DNA of 8,558 nucleotides from an uncultured Acidimicrobiaceae bacterium (GTDB lineage Bacteria > Actinomycetota > Acidimicrobiia > Acidimicrobiales > Ilumatobacteraceae). A model generated the notes under the pieces. It saw only the letters and a list, made by a program, of their open reading frames with translations, was not told where the DNA came from and searched no databases. Below, one piece after another: positions 1 to 6,064 of the stretch. The first letter of the stretch is position 1. Each line of letters starts with the position of its first letter. Both the position numbers and the translations under genes were made by a program. The stretch spans positions 1 to 8,558 of the forward strand of contig CAIXHI010000068.1 in NCBI GenBank assembly GCA_903919215.1, read 5' to 3'.

Positions 1-591
1 ATCAAGGCCGGCCATGATCAGCGGCCCGCCGTAGGAGAACACGATGTCGGCGGCCTCGGGGTCGCACCAGATGTTGAACTCGGCCGCTGCCGTGCGGTTG
101 CCGAACGTGCCGCCGCCCATCAGCGAGATACCGGCGATGCGATTGGCCAGGTCGGGTGCCGCGCGGAGTGCGAGCGCGATGTTGGTGAGCGGCCCGGTGG
201 GCACCAACCAGATGCCCTCGCGTTGACGACAGGTCTCGATGATCCAGCCGACTGCATCGTGGCTGGCGGGCGGGCCGCTGGGCTCGGGCAAGTCGGCGCC
301 GTCCATCCCGCTCTTGCCGTGCACATAGTCGGCATGGCGCGCAGGTCGCACGAGGGGCCGGTTGGCGCCCGAGTGCACGGGGCAGTCGAGCTCGAGCAGA
401 TCGCGCATGATGATCGCGTTGCGGGTGGTGGCCGACAGGGGGGCGTTGCCGGCGATGGTGGTGATGCCGACGAGCTCGGTGTGCTGGGCAGCGACGACGA
501 TCGCGATCGCGTCGTCGTGACCGGGATCGCAGTCGATGATGATCGGAAGGGGCTGCGACGGAGTCGCAGAGGCAGAGACGGAGGGCGACAT
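1..591 (-). CDS. Inosine-uridine type nucleoside hydrolase, 3' end cut by window edge
   Basis: Enzymes of this family hydrolyse the N-glycosidic bond of ribonucleosides, giving ribose and a free base for salvage. The 197 visible residues carry the family hallmarks in order: DCDPGHDDA at residues 20-28 (Asp22, Asp26 and Asp27 are the expected Ca2+ and ribose ligands), TIAGN near 45-49, HGKSGMDGADLP near 91-102, GPLTNIAL near 134-141, and MGGG followed by EFNIWCDPEAA at about 157-181. Usual family length is about 310-330 residues, so over 100 C-terminal residues, including the active-site histidine region, lie outside the window. The ATG at 591 is preferred; an in-frame GTG at 607-609 is possible. 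Residues 2-16 form a Ser/Ala/Pro-rich leader before the first beta strand. The gene is divergent from the lipoprotein gene with 34 bases between the starts. Substrate preference (purine, pyrimidine or both) cannot be told from this fragment. Confidence 0.93.
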   Translation of the reverse strand, partial: MSPSVSASATPSQPLPIIIDCDPGHDDAIAIVVAAQHTELVGITTIAGNAPLSATTRNAIIMRDLLELDCPVHSGANRPLVRPARHADYVHGKSGMDGADLPEPSGPPASHDAVGWIIETCRQREGIWLVPTGPLTNIALALRAAPDLANRIAGISLMGGGTFGNRTAAAEFNIWCDPEAADIVFSYGGPLIMAGLD

Positions 592-612
592 ATCCCCAGA
601 GCTTGCCACCGT

Positions 613-625
613 TACGCTCGCCCTC
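613..625 (+). promoter_or_regulatory. Candidate -10 element for a leaderless lipoprotein transcript
   Basis: TACGCT at 613-618 matches the actinobacterial -10 pattern TANNNT. It is followed by 7 bases and then the GTG at 626, so the predicted transcription start is at or next to the start codon. I see no -35 match at 17-18 bases and no Shine-Dalgarno sequence before the GTG. The element lies inside the 34-base gap between two divergent genes. Confidence 0.45.
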
Positions 626-1351
626 GTGAGGTCGACGCGTCCGGTGCTCCTGTGCGGGGCACTGCTGTCGCTCGTGGCGTGTGCCGATGTCACAGCCGGA
701 CCGACCACCACCACATCGGTGGGAACCGTACTGACGACCATCCCCGCCAGCGTCGACACGGCTGGCGACAGCGTCCCAGAGACCGGCAGCGTGGGCGTTC
801 CCGGCCTCGACGACCCGGATGCGTTCTGCGCTGCGTGGGCGGTCTACGGCGGCACGCTGCAAGCCATCGGCGTGGCGCAGGCGTTCGGCGGCTTGTCGAG
901 TCTGGAGGTCGCCCGGCTGGAAGTCGTCGCGTCGGCGGCACTCGTGGCCTCGGTCGATGCGGTGGGTCGTCACTGGCCCGCCGACATCCTGGGCGACCAG
1001 TCCGTGGTGCTCACCAACCTGGTCGGGCCCTACGGCCGTCGGGCGCAGAAGGCGCTCACGATGCTGACCGACGCAGGCGCCACCGAGCTCCAACTGCAAC
1101 AGTTCCGGCAACTCTGGGACGACGCATTACGCTCCCGTCGCGCCGATGAGCCGGTGATCACGCTCGCGCCGTTGCCGTCGGAGCTGGAGGATCTGGTGAA
1201 GGTCGTCGCCGCGCAGTTCGATGCCGCGGTCACCCCGTTCGCCGACGATCCGAGTCTGAATGTCGACTCGGTGGAGGTGCCACGGACCTACACCTATCTG
1301 GCCGAGCACTGCCCCGACCTCGCCTCCAGCGGCCTCGGCGACGCCGTCTGA
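626..1351 (+). CDS. Putative secreted lipoprotein of unknown function
   Basis: I do not recognise the family. The 241-residue product begins with a short basic stretch (Arg2, Arg5), a hydrophobic core (residues 7-17) and a lipobox LVAC with Cys19 as the lipidated residue, so it is probably anchored to the outer face of the cytoplasmic membrane. A Thr/Ser/Val-rich linker of about 45 residues follows (four Thr in a row at 27-30), typical of tethers in actinobacterial lipoproteins. Residues 65-240 look mostly alpha-helical. Two further cysteines, Cys68 (in AFCAAW) and Cys229 (in EHCPDL), bracket this domain and could form a disulfide. The GTG at 626 is chosen because it puts the signal peptide at the N-terminus; the frame is open back to an ATG at 536, but that start would bury the signal peptide behind 30 polar residues and overlap the nucleoside hydrolase gene. 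It converges on the thiolase-like gene. Confidence 0.8.
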   Translation: MRSTRPVLLCGALLSLVACADVTAGPTTTTSVGTVLTTIPASVDTAGDSVPETGSVGVPGLDDPDAFCAAWAVYGGTLQAIGVAQAFGGLSSLEVARLEVVASAALVASVDAVGRHWPADILGDQSVVLTNLVGPYGRRAQKALTMLTDAGATELQLQQFRQLWDDALRSRRADEPVITLAPLPSELEDLVKVVAAQFDAAVTPFADDPSLNVDSVEVPRTYTYLAEHCPDLASSGLGDAV

Positions 1352-1478
1352 GCGCGCCTTCGCTGCTTCGTCGAGTTCTGGGTGGCCGAACTGGGCGGTT
1401 TCGTTCCCGGAGGCCGGGACGAATCCCGCCCAGAAGCTGATTCGGGACGATTCCTGCCCAGAAGCCGACACGGCCCGC
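1352..1478. other. Convergent intergenic region
   Basis: These 127 bases separate the stop codons of two converging genes. They contain the hairpin repeats listed separately and no credible coding sequence. The strong secondary structure suggests a role in ending transcription from both sides, but no run of T follows any stem, so a classical intrinsic terminator is not supported. Confidence 0.6.
1391..1468. repeat. Hairpin repeat cluster: two direct copies and one inverted copy
   Basis: A 26-base unit occurs at 1415-1440 and again at 1443-1468 with three mismatches (28-base period). A third copy lies inverted at 1391-1410; it matches the unit with a one-base insertion, a one-base deletion and a substitution. 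Each direct copy can fold by itself: CGGGA-N4-TCCCG at 1415-1428, and CGGGA-N4-TCCTG at 1443-1456, where the change leaves a G-U pair, so the stem is kept. The inverted copy pairs with the first direct copy: CTGGGCGG (1391-1398) with CCGCCCAG (1426-1433), and TCCCGG (1405-1410) with CCGGGA (1414-1419) around a 4-base loop region. It could be a dispersed REP-like element or a bidirectional transcription stop. Confidence 0.75.
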
Positions 1479-2969
1479 TCAGCCAGCCGTGAGGGTGCCG
1501 TCGGCGGCGAGCACCACAGCGCGGCCGACCCATTCGCCCACGCACATCGCTGCGGCGAGATCCGTGTCGCTGGAAGTGGCCCAGGCGCGACGGCCGTCGG
1601 GCAGCAGGCAGGCGGCGAGCGCGGTCTCGGGCTGGCCAGTGCGTGAGTGCATCACGGTGTATGCCTCGATGGTGGCCGGCCCGGCGGCCTCGGCTGCGTC
1701 GGCCAGTTCGCGGCGGGGCATCGCGTCGATCTCGGCCTGCGGGTATTCGAAGCGGAACCCGTCCGCGTGCTCTGGGGGAGTCGTGCCGTACACGCCGAAT
1801 GCGTGCTTGGTCGCGTAGCCGCCGTTGGCCCAGATCAGCCCCTTGCTGCCCGGCTGCGCGCGCAGGTCGTCCATCAGCGTGGCGATCGCGTGCATCACGT
1901 AGTTGTTCCACGGGCCGCCGGCGAAACACAGGCCGCCGGTGCGGGTGAGCTGGCGATCGAGCGACAGGCCCAGGCTCTGCGCGCCGAGCTGCACGGCGGA
2001 CGGGAAGCACGAGTAGAGGTCGACGAGGTCGATGTCGTCGATGGTGACGCCAGCCAGCGCCAGTGCCCGCTCGCCGCCGAGGCGCACGGCCGGTGTCTCG
2101 GCGAAGCTCCAGCGGTTGCTGATGTAGTTGTGCTCGTGGCAGTCGGTGCCCGAGTGCGGGAACACCCACCGATCACGGGGCACGCCCAGTGCCTCGGCGC
2201 GCTCGACGCTGCACATGATGAGTGCCGCAGCCATGTCGACGTCGTTGTTGGAGACCATCGACTTCGTGTACGGGAAGCCGATGGTGCGGTTGCGATCGGT
2301 CGGTGTGCGGATCTCGTCGGCGGTCTTGGCCTCGCGCAGCCAGGCGTTGGGGTTGGCCGCCGCGACCTCGCTGAACCGCGCCCATAACTCCGCGGCGACG
2401 GTGGTCTGTTCGTCGACGGTGCGGCCGGCGGCGGCACGGATCGCGGTCTCGAACATCGGGTAGACCTGCACGGGCATGGTGATGCCCCGCTCGCGCTCGA
2501 CCGGGTGGTTCATCTCCAGGTCTTCGCCCAACAGGCGCGGCATGCGCCCCTCGGGCGACTTCGGCCAGTGCAGCTCGACCCCGGCGGCGCGGGCGCGCAT
2601 GCGGGTGCGCCACGATTCGCCACCGGCAATGACCACCAGGTCTGCGTCGCCGCGCTGGATGTCGAGGGCCGTGCTGTTCACCAGCGTCTGTGGGCTGTTG
2701 CCGCCCATCGTGGTGACCGCGGTGTCGTTTGCTTCCAGCCCCAAACGGTCGGCCAGTACCCACCCGGGGTCGCCATAGCGCCAGCTCAGCAGGCCCACCA
2801 CGCGCCAGGAGTCGGGTTGCGGCACCGTGCCGAGACCGGCGTCGGTGGCGGCCAGTTTCACTGCTTCGGCCATCAGTGCCGACGCGTCGAGCGCGTCGTC
2901 GAGTCCCTTGGCGCGGTGCTGGAATTGGCCCGCGCCGATCAGGACGGGGGTGCGGGGGTCGAGCGTCAT
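1479..2969 (-). CDS. Thiolase-like protein, TLP1 type (annotated in relatives as acetyl-CoA acetyltransferase)
   Basis: The 496-residue product has a thiolase fold signature: TPVLIGAGQF at 7-16, an N-terminal core with DADLVVIAGGES at 108-119, a C-terminal half with DIDLVDLYSCFPSAVQ at 312-327, and a glycine-rich TGGLCFAGGP at 344-353. It resembles actinobacterial thiolase-like proteins of type 1, which carry an extra C-terminal domain; here about 390-496, ending in a small beta-rich segment. The nucleophilic cysteine of true thiolases is missing: the equivalent stretch reads TMGGNSPQT at 87-95, with no Cys. The catalytic His of the GHP motif is also replaced, by Gly352 in GGP. Cys321 and Cys348 remain in the C-terminal half. 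It probably binds acyl-CoA but is unlikely to perform standard thiolysis or Claisen condensation; the real reaction is unknown. The ATG at 2969 fits a -10 element 8 bases upstream; an in-frame GTG at 2988-2990 is an alternative that would add seven residues. Confidence 0.88.
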   Translation of the reverse strand: MTLDPRTPVLIGAGQFQHRAKGLDDALDASALMAEAVKLAATDAGLGTVPQPDSWRVVGLLSWRYGDPGWVLADRLGLEANDTAVTTMGGNSPQTLVNSTALDIQRGDADLVVIAGGESWRTRMRARAAGVELHWPKSPEGRMPRLLGEDLEMNHPVERERGITMPVQVYPMFETAIRAAAGRTVDEQTTVAAELWARFSEVAAANPNAWLREAKTADEIRTPTDRNRTIGFPYTKSMVSNNDVDMAAALIMCSVERAEALGVPRDRWVFPHSGTDCHEHNYISNRWSFAETPAVRLGGERALALAGVTIDDIDLVDLYSCFPSAVQLGAQSLGLSLDRQLTRTGGLCFAGGPWNNYVMHAIATLMDDLRAQPGSKGLIWANGGYATKHAFGVYGTTPPEHADGFRFEYPQAEIDAMPRRELADAAEAAGPATIEAYTVMHSRTGQPETALAACLLPDGRRAWATSSDTDLAAAMCVGEWVGRAVVLAADGTLTAG

Positions 2970-2983
2970 GGGACCACAGGGTA
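2970..2983 (-). promoter_or_regulatory. Candidate -10 element for a leaderless thiolase-like transcript
   Basis: Read on the minus strand, TACCCT lies at 2983-2978, followed by 8 bases and then the ATG at 2969. The bases between contain no Shine-Dalgarno sequence, so the transcript may begin at the start codon. No -35 match is seen at 17-18 bases. It shares the 107-base divergent gap with the rpiB promoter. Confidence 0.45.
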
Positions 2984-3063
2984 AGTACACCCGGGCATGA
3001 CCGACGAACCCGTGGTGGTGAACAGTCCGTCAAACGCACTGTGGCCGTCGGCAGGCGCACATC

Positions 3064-3076
3064 TACACTCGCTGCG
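3064..3076 (+). promoter_or_regulatory. Candidate -10 element for a leaderless rpiB-glyA transcript
   Basis: TACACT at 3064-3069 is followed by exactly 7 bases and the rpiB ATG at 3077. No Shine-Dalgarno sequence is present in the bases before the ATG. The geometry is the same as at 613-626. No clear -35 hexamer is visible. Confidence 0.5.
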
Positions 3077-3568
3077 ATGTCACGTATCGCGATCGGTTCC
3101 GACCATGCCGGCTTCGACCTCAAAGCGCACCTCGTAGGTGTGCTGCAGGGTGAGGGGCACGATGTGCTCGACCTGGGCACCCACAGCACCGAGAGTTGCG
3201 ACTACCCGCCGATCTGCGCGGCCGTCGGCCGAGCTGTCCGCGACGGTGAAGCCGAGTTCGGCATCGTCCTGGGTGGCAGTGGTCAGGGCGAGCAGTTGGC
3301 GGCCAACAAGGTGCACGGCGTGCGTGCCGCCTTGTGCAACGACCTCTACACGGCCCGCATGGCCCGCTCGCACAACGATGCCAACGTGCTCAGTATCGGT
3401 GGTCGCGTCGTGGGCATCGGTCTCGCCGAGGAGATCCTCGCCACCTTCCTCGCCACACCGTTCGAAGGTGGCCGTCACGCCCGCCGCGTCGAGCAGATCA
3501 TGGCCATCGAACAAGAAGAATCAGCCAGCGCTGCCGACCGGCAGTCCAGCCCCGTCACGGAGTCCTGA
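3077..3568 (+). CDS. rpiB: Ribose-5-phosphate isomerase B
   Basis: RpiB interconverts ribose 5-phosphate and ribulose 5-phosphate in the cytosolic pentose phosphate pathway. The 163-residue protein has the RpiB/LacA/LacB signature: GSDHAGFDLK at 7-16 (Asp9 and His10 bind the sugar), DYPP at 42-45, GIVLGGSGQGEQLAANKV at 62-79, ARMARSHNDANVLSIGGR at 93-110 with His99, and a C-terminal HARRVEQI at 134-141. As in the Mycobacterium tuberculosis enzyme, the catalytic base is predicted to be a glutamate (Glu72 in GQGEQ); the cysteine used by the E. coli enzyme is replaced by glycine in VLGGSG. The last 20 or so residues (146-163) are Ser/Ala/Glu-rich and probably disordered. The stop is followed after one base by the glyA start, so the two genes are almost surely co-transcribed and translationally coupled. 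The ATG at 3077 sits next to a -10 element and places Asp9-His10 at the normal distance from the N-terminus. Confidence 0.95.
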   Translation: MSRIAIGSDHAGFDLKAHLVGVLQGEGHDVLDLGTHSTESCDYPPICAAVGRAVRDGEAEFGIVLGGSGQGEQLAANKVHGVRAALCNDLYTARMARSHNDANVLSIGGRVVGIGLAEEILATFLATPFEGGRHARRVEQIMAIEQEESASAADRQSSPVTES

Positions 3569-3569
3569 C

Positions 3570-4817
3570 ATGCCGTTCCCGAGCGACACCAATCCCGACA
3601 CCCAACTCTTCGACCTGATCGACCAAGAGGTGCAGCGCCAGTGCACCGGCCTGCAGCTCATCGCCAGCGAGAACTTCACCTCGCCGGCGGTCATGCGGGC
3701 GGTGGGCAGCGCGCTCACCAACAAGTACGCCGAGGGCTACCCGGGTAAGCGCTACTACGGCGGCAACCTGATCGTCGACGAGATCGAGGCGCTGGCGATC
3801 GAGCGCGTGAAGCGCATCTTCGGCGCCGACCACGCCAACGTGCAGCCGCACAGTGGTGCCAACGCGAACATGTGCGCGTACCAAGCCATCCTCGAGGCCG
3901 GCGACACCGTGCTCGGTCTGTCGCTCGACCACGGCGGTCACCTCACACACGGTTCGCCGGTGAACGCCAGCGGCAAGCTCTACCACTTCGTGCCCTACAA
4001 GGTCGCCCCCGGCGACGAGCGCGTCGACATGGACCAGGTGCGCGACCTCGCATTGCAGCACCGGCCGAAGCTGATCGTCGCCGGCACGACGAGCTACACC
4101 CGTCGCCTCGACCCGGCGGCGTTCAAGAGCATCGCCGATGAGGTCGGTGCGCTGTTCATGTTCGACGCCGCGCACATCGCCGGTCTCATCGCCGGTGGGC
4201 AGCACCCGAACCCGGTGCCGTACGCCGACATCGTCACGTTCACCACGCACAAGACGCTGCGCGGCCCGCGCGGTGGCTGCATCCTGTCCACCGCCGCGCT
4301 GGCCCCGGCGATCGACAAGGCCGTGTTCCCTGGCTGGCAGGGCGGCCCGCTCGAGCACGTCATCGCCGGTAAGGCCGTCGCCTTCCACGAAGCGCTGCAG
4401 CCCGAGTTCCAGGACTACGCCGCGCAGATCGTGAAGAACGCCAGCGCACTCGCCGAAGGACTCGTGCAGCAGGGGTTCCGTCTCGTCAGCGGCGGCACCG
4501 ACATTCACATGATGGTCGTCGACCTGCGGCCCTTCGACGCCGAGCTGACGGGCAAGGAAGCGCAAGCGGTGCTCGACCTTGGTGGCATCACGCTGAACAA
4601 GAACAGCATCCCCGACGATCCGCGCAGCCCGTTCGTCACCAGCGGTGTGCGCATCGGCACCCCGTCGGTCACGACGCAGGGTATGAAGGAGCCACAGATG
4701 GCGCAGATCGCCGAGTTGATTGCTCGCGTGCTGCGTCATCGCAACGACGCGGCCGTGGTGGCCCAGGCCAAGGTCGACGTCGCTGCGCTGTGCGCCCAGT
4801 TTCCCGCCTACGCCTGA
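3570..4817 (+). CDS. glyA: Serine hydroxymethyltransferase
   Basis: GlyA is a PLP enzyme that converts serine and tetrahydrofolate to glycine and 5,10-methylenetetrahydrofolate, the main source of one-carbon units. The 415-residue length is normal. Visible landmarks: IASENFTSP at 31-39, KYAEGYPGKRYYGG at 52-65, GGHLTHGSPVNASGKLY at 122-138 (His124 stacks on PLP), FDAAHIAGL at 198-206 (Asp199 contacts the PLP ring, His202), TTHKTLRGPRGG at 225-236 with Lys228 as the Schiff-base lysine, FPGWQGGPLEH at 253-263, and SGVRIGTPSVTT at 358-369 with Arg361 binding the substrate carboxylate. The segment TTSYTRRLD at 173-181 replaces the common SAYxRxxD, so Thr takes the place of the usual Ser. The start ATG at 3570 is one base after the rpiB stop and has GGAG at 3559-3562, inside rpiB, as its ribosome binding site with a 7-base spacer. 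The rpiB partner suggests joint supply of precursors for purine synthesis; that link is inferred. Confidence 0.97.
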   Translation: MPFPSDTNPDTQLFDLIDQEVQRQCTGLQLIASENFTSPAVMRAVGSALTNKYAEGYPGKRYYGGNLIVDEIEALAIERVKRIFGADHANVQPHSGANANMCAYQAILEAGDTVLGLSLDHGGHLTHGSPVNASGKLYHFVPYKVAPGDERVDMDQVRDLALQHRPKLIVAGTTSYTRRLDPAAFKSIADEVGALFMFDAAHIAGLIAGGQHPNPVPYADIVTFTTHKTLRGPRGGCILSTAALAPAIDKAVFPGWQGGPLEHVIAGKAVAFHEALQPEFQDYAAQIVKNASALAEGLVQQGFRLVSGGTDIHMMVVDLRPFDAELTGKEAQAVLDLGGITLNKNSIPDDPRSPFVTSGVRIGTPSVTTQGMKEPQMAQIAELIARVLRHRNDAAVVAQAKVDVAALCAQFPAYA

Positions 4818-4844
4818 CGGCCTCGCCTGAACAGGGTGTATCGC

Positions 4845-4858
4845 TAGAGTTGTCGCCC
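4845..4858 (+). promoter_or_regulatory. Candidate -10 element upstream of the wecA mini-ORF
   Basis: TAGAGT at 4845-4850 fits TANNNT and is followed by 8 bases and a GTG at 4859. The predicted transcript would start at or within two bases of that GTG. No convincing -35 is seen. The element is 28 bases downstream of the glyA stop, so wecA probably has its own promoter. Confidence 0.45.
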
Positions 4859-4885
4859 GTGAGCGAAGTGGAACTGCAGCACTGA
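4859..4885 (+). CDS. Possible leaderless 8-codon mini-ORF coupled to wecA
   Basis: GTG at 4859 opens a frame of eight codons (MSEVELQH) ending in TGA at 4883-4885. This stop overlaps the wecA ATG in the arrangement TGATG. The frame differs from that of wecA, so it is not an alternative wecA start. The predicted transcription start falls on the GTG, and leaderless GTG starts are used efficiently in actinobacteria. Terminating ribosomes could re-initiate on wecA, whose own Shine-Dalgarno sequence is weak (GTGGA at 4868-4872, 12 bases from the ATG). The peptide has no recognisable motif; if real, its role is probably to deliver ribosomes. Chance occurrence cannot be excluded from one sequence. 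Confidence 0.4.
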   Translation: MSEVELQH

Positions 4886-6003
4886 TGCCGGGTACCGGGG
4901 CCTACCTGTTGGTGGGCGCGATCGCTGCGGCGGTGACGTTCCTGACGACGCCGATCGTTGTTCGGGTGGCCCGCCGTGTCGGTTGGGTGGTGCAACCCGA
5001 TGAGCGTCGGGTGCACAAGGTGCCCACACCCGACGTCGGCGGTATTGCGATGTTCCTCGGCTTCCTCGCCGCGTTCATCGCTGCCTGGCTGATGCCGGCC
5101 TTCGACCCGTTGTTCGCCCGCAACTCCGAACCGCGTGGTGTGCTGGTTGCCGCCGCACTGATGTTCCTCGTCGGTTTCATCGACGACATCCACGAGATCT
5201 CGGCCCCGGCCAAGGTGATGGGCACCGTGGTGGTGGGCAGCGTCCTGGTCATCTACGGCGTCACGATGTTCTACTTCCGTCTGCCGTTCATGGACGTCTT
5301 CTTCCTCACCGCCGACTGGGTGCCGTTGATCACGGTGCTGTGGTTGCTCGGCATGACGAACGCGATCAACCTGATCGACGGCCTCGATGGGCTCGCGGCC
5401 GGCATCGTGGCGATCGCCGCGGCGGCGTTCTTCCTGTACAGCCAGCACCTCGCCGAACCATCGATCGGCATGCTCACGCAACCGAACATCGGTCCGTTGG
5501 TGGCGATTCTCGCCGTCGGCATCTGCGTGGGATTCCTGCCGCACAACTTCAACCCGGCGCGCATCTTCATGGGTGACGGCGGTGCCTTGTTGCTCGGTCT
5601 GCTGATGGCGGTCAGCACCAGTGTCGTGGGCGGCCGGGCCGATCCGGGGTCGCAGCGCTACGTCGGCCAGACGTACTTCTTCCTCGCTCCGCTGATGATC
5701 CCATTGTTCATCCTCGGTGTGCCGATCCTCGACACGTTGTTCGCGATCATCCGCCGCGCCGTGCGCCGCCAAGGTGTGGCTGCCGCCGACAAGGGGCACC
5801 TGCACCACCGACTGATCGAGATGGGACACGGCCAACGGCGCGCGGTGCTGATCCTGTGGACGTGGACCGCGTTGTTGTCCGCGTTCGTGTTGTACCCGGT
5901 GTTCACGGGCAGCGGCATCATCTACATCCCGGTCGGTATCGCCATGCTCGGCCTGGTGCTGTACACGGTGTTCCATCCGCAAATCCGCCAACGCAAGACC
6001 TGA
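4885..6003 (+). CDS. wecA: Undecaprenyl-phosphate N-acetylglucosaminyl-1-phosphate transferase (WecA/TagO family)
   Basis: This integral membrane enzyme moves a sugar 1-phosphate (in the family usually GlcNAc-1-P from UDP-GlcNAc) onto a polyprenyl phosphate at the cytoplasmic face, the first step of arabinogalactan, teichoic acid or other surface glycan synthesis. The 372-residue protein has about ten or eleven hydrophobic segments and all PNPT motifs: DERRVHKVPTPDVGG at 39-53, GFIDDIHEISAPAK at 97-110 with the Mg2+-binding Asp100-Asp101, NAINLIDGLDGLAAG at 159-173, NFNPARIFMGDGGALLLG at 221-238, and the cytoplasmic HLHHR at 305-309, which marks WecA-type rather than MraY-type enzymes. The start ATG at 4885 overlaps the stop of a possible mini-ORF. 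The position directly before the atp genes matches mycobacteria, where the homologue (rfe/wecA) makes the decaprenyl-linked GlcNAc for arabinogalactan. The exact lipid and the glycan in this organism are unknown. Confidence 0.93.
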   Translation: MPGTGAYLLVGAIAAAVTFLTTPIVVRVARRVGWVVQPDERRVHKVPTPDVGGIAMFLGFLAAFIAAWLMPAFDPLFARNSEPRGVLVAAALMFLVGFIDDIHEISAPAKVMGTVVVGSVLVIYGVTMFYFRLPFMDVFFLTADWVPLITVLWLLGMTNAINLIDGLDGLAAGIVAIAAAAFFLYSQHLAEPSIGMLTQPNIGPLVAILAVGICVGFLPHNFNPARIFMGDGGALLLGLLMAVSTSVVGGRADPGSQRYVGQTYFFLAPLMIPLFILGVPILDTLFAIIRRAVRRQGVAAADKGHLHHRLIEMGHGQRRAVLILWTWTALLSAFVLYPVFTGSGIIYIPVGIAMLGLVLYTVFHPQIRQRKT

Positions 6004-6015
6004 TCTTCCCGCAGG

Positions 6016-6046
6016 TTGTGTCGGGCGCGTCGCAACGTTGTACATT
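6016..6046 (+). promoter_or_regulatory. Candidate promoter of the ATP synthase operon
   Basis: TTGTGT at 6016-6021 and TACATT at 6041-6046 are separated by 19 bases, a weak but acceptable sigma-A-like pair, predicting a transcript start near 6053. This would give a leader of about 58 bases before atpZ. A palindrome CAACGTTG (6033-6040) abuts the -10 hexamer and could be an operator, though eight-base palindromes occur by chance. Read-through from wecA is also possible, since the gap is only 107 bases with no clear terminator. Confidence 0.45.
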
Positions 6047-6064
6047 GTGTCCGCGTTCACAAGC

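Noticed and set aside
607..609. Upstream GTG start for the nucleoside hydrolase
   Set aside because: It is in frame but adds six residues and has no better ribosome binding site or -10 spacing than the ATG at 591; it remains possible.
2..1111. A 369-codon open frame on the minus strand across the lipoprotein and nucleoside hydrolase genes
   Set aside because: It is out of frame with the real nucleoside hydrolase, reads as low-complexity Arg/His-rich protein, and overlaps two well-supported genes.
1391..1433. Classical intrinsic terminator between the convergent genes
   Set aside because: The stem is good but imperfect in the middle, and no T-run follows on either strand, so I listed it as a repeat cluster with possible terminator function only.
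1415..1468. CRISPR-like array
   Set aside because: Only two direct copies with a 2-base gap, no spacers of 30 bases or so, and no cas gene nearby.
3027..3032. TTGACG on the minus strand as a -35 element for the thiolase-like gene
   Set aside because: It is more than 40 bases from the -10 hexamer at 2978-2983, too far for a normal sigma-70-type promoter.
3555..4739. A 394-codon open frame antisense to glyA
   Set aside because: It mirrors the third-position G/C bias of glyA and has no recognisable motif.
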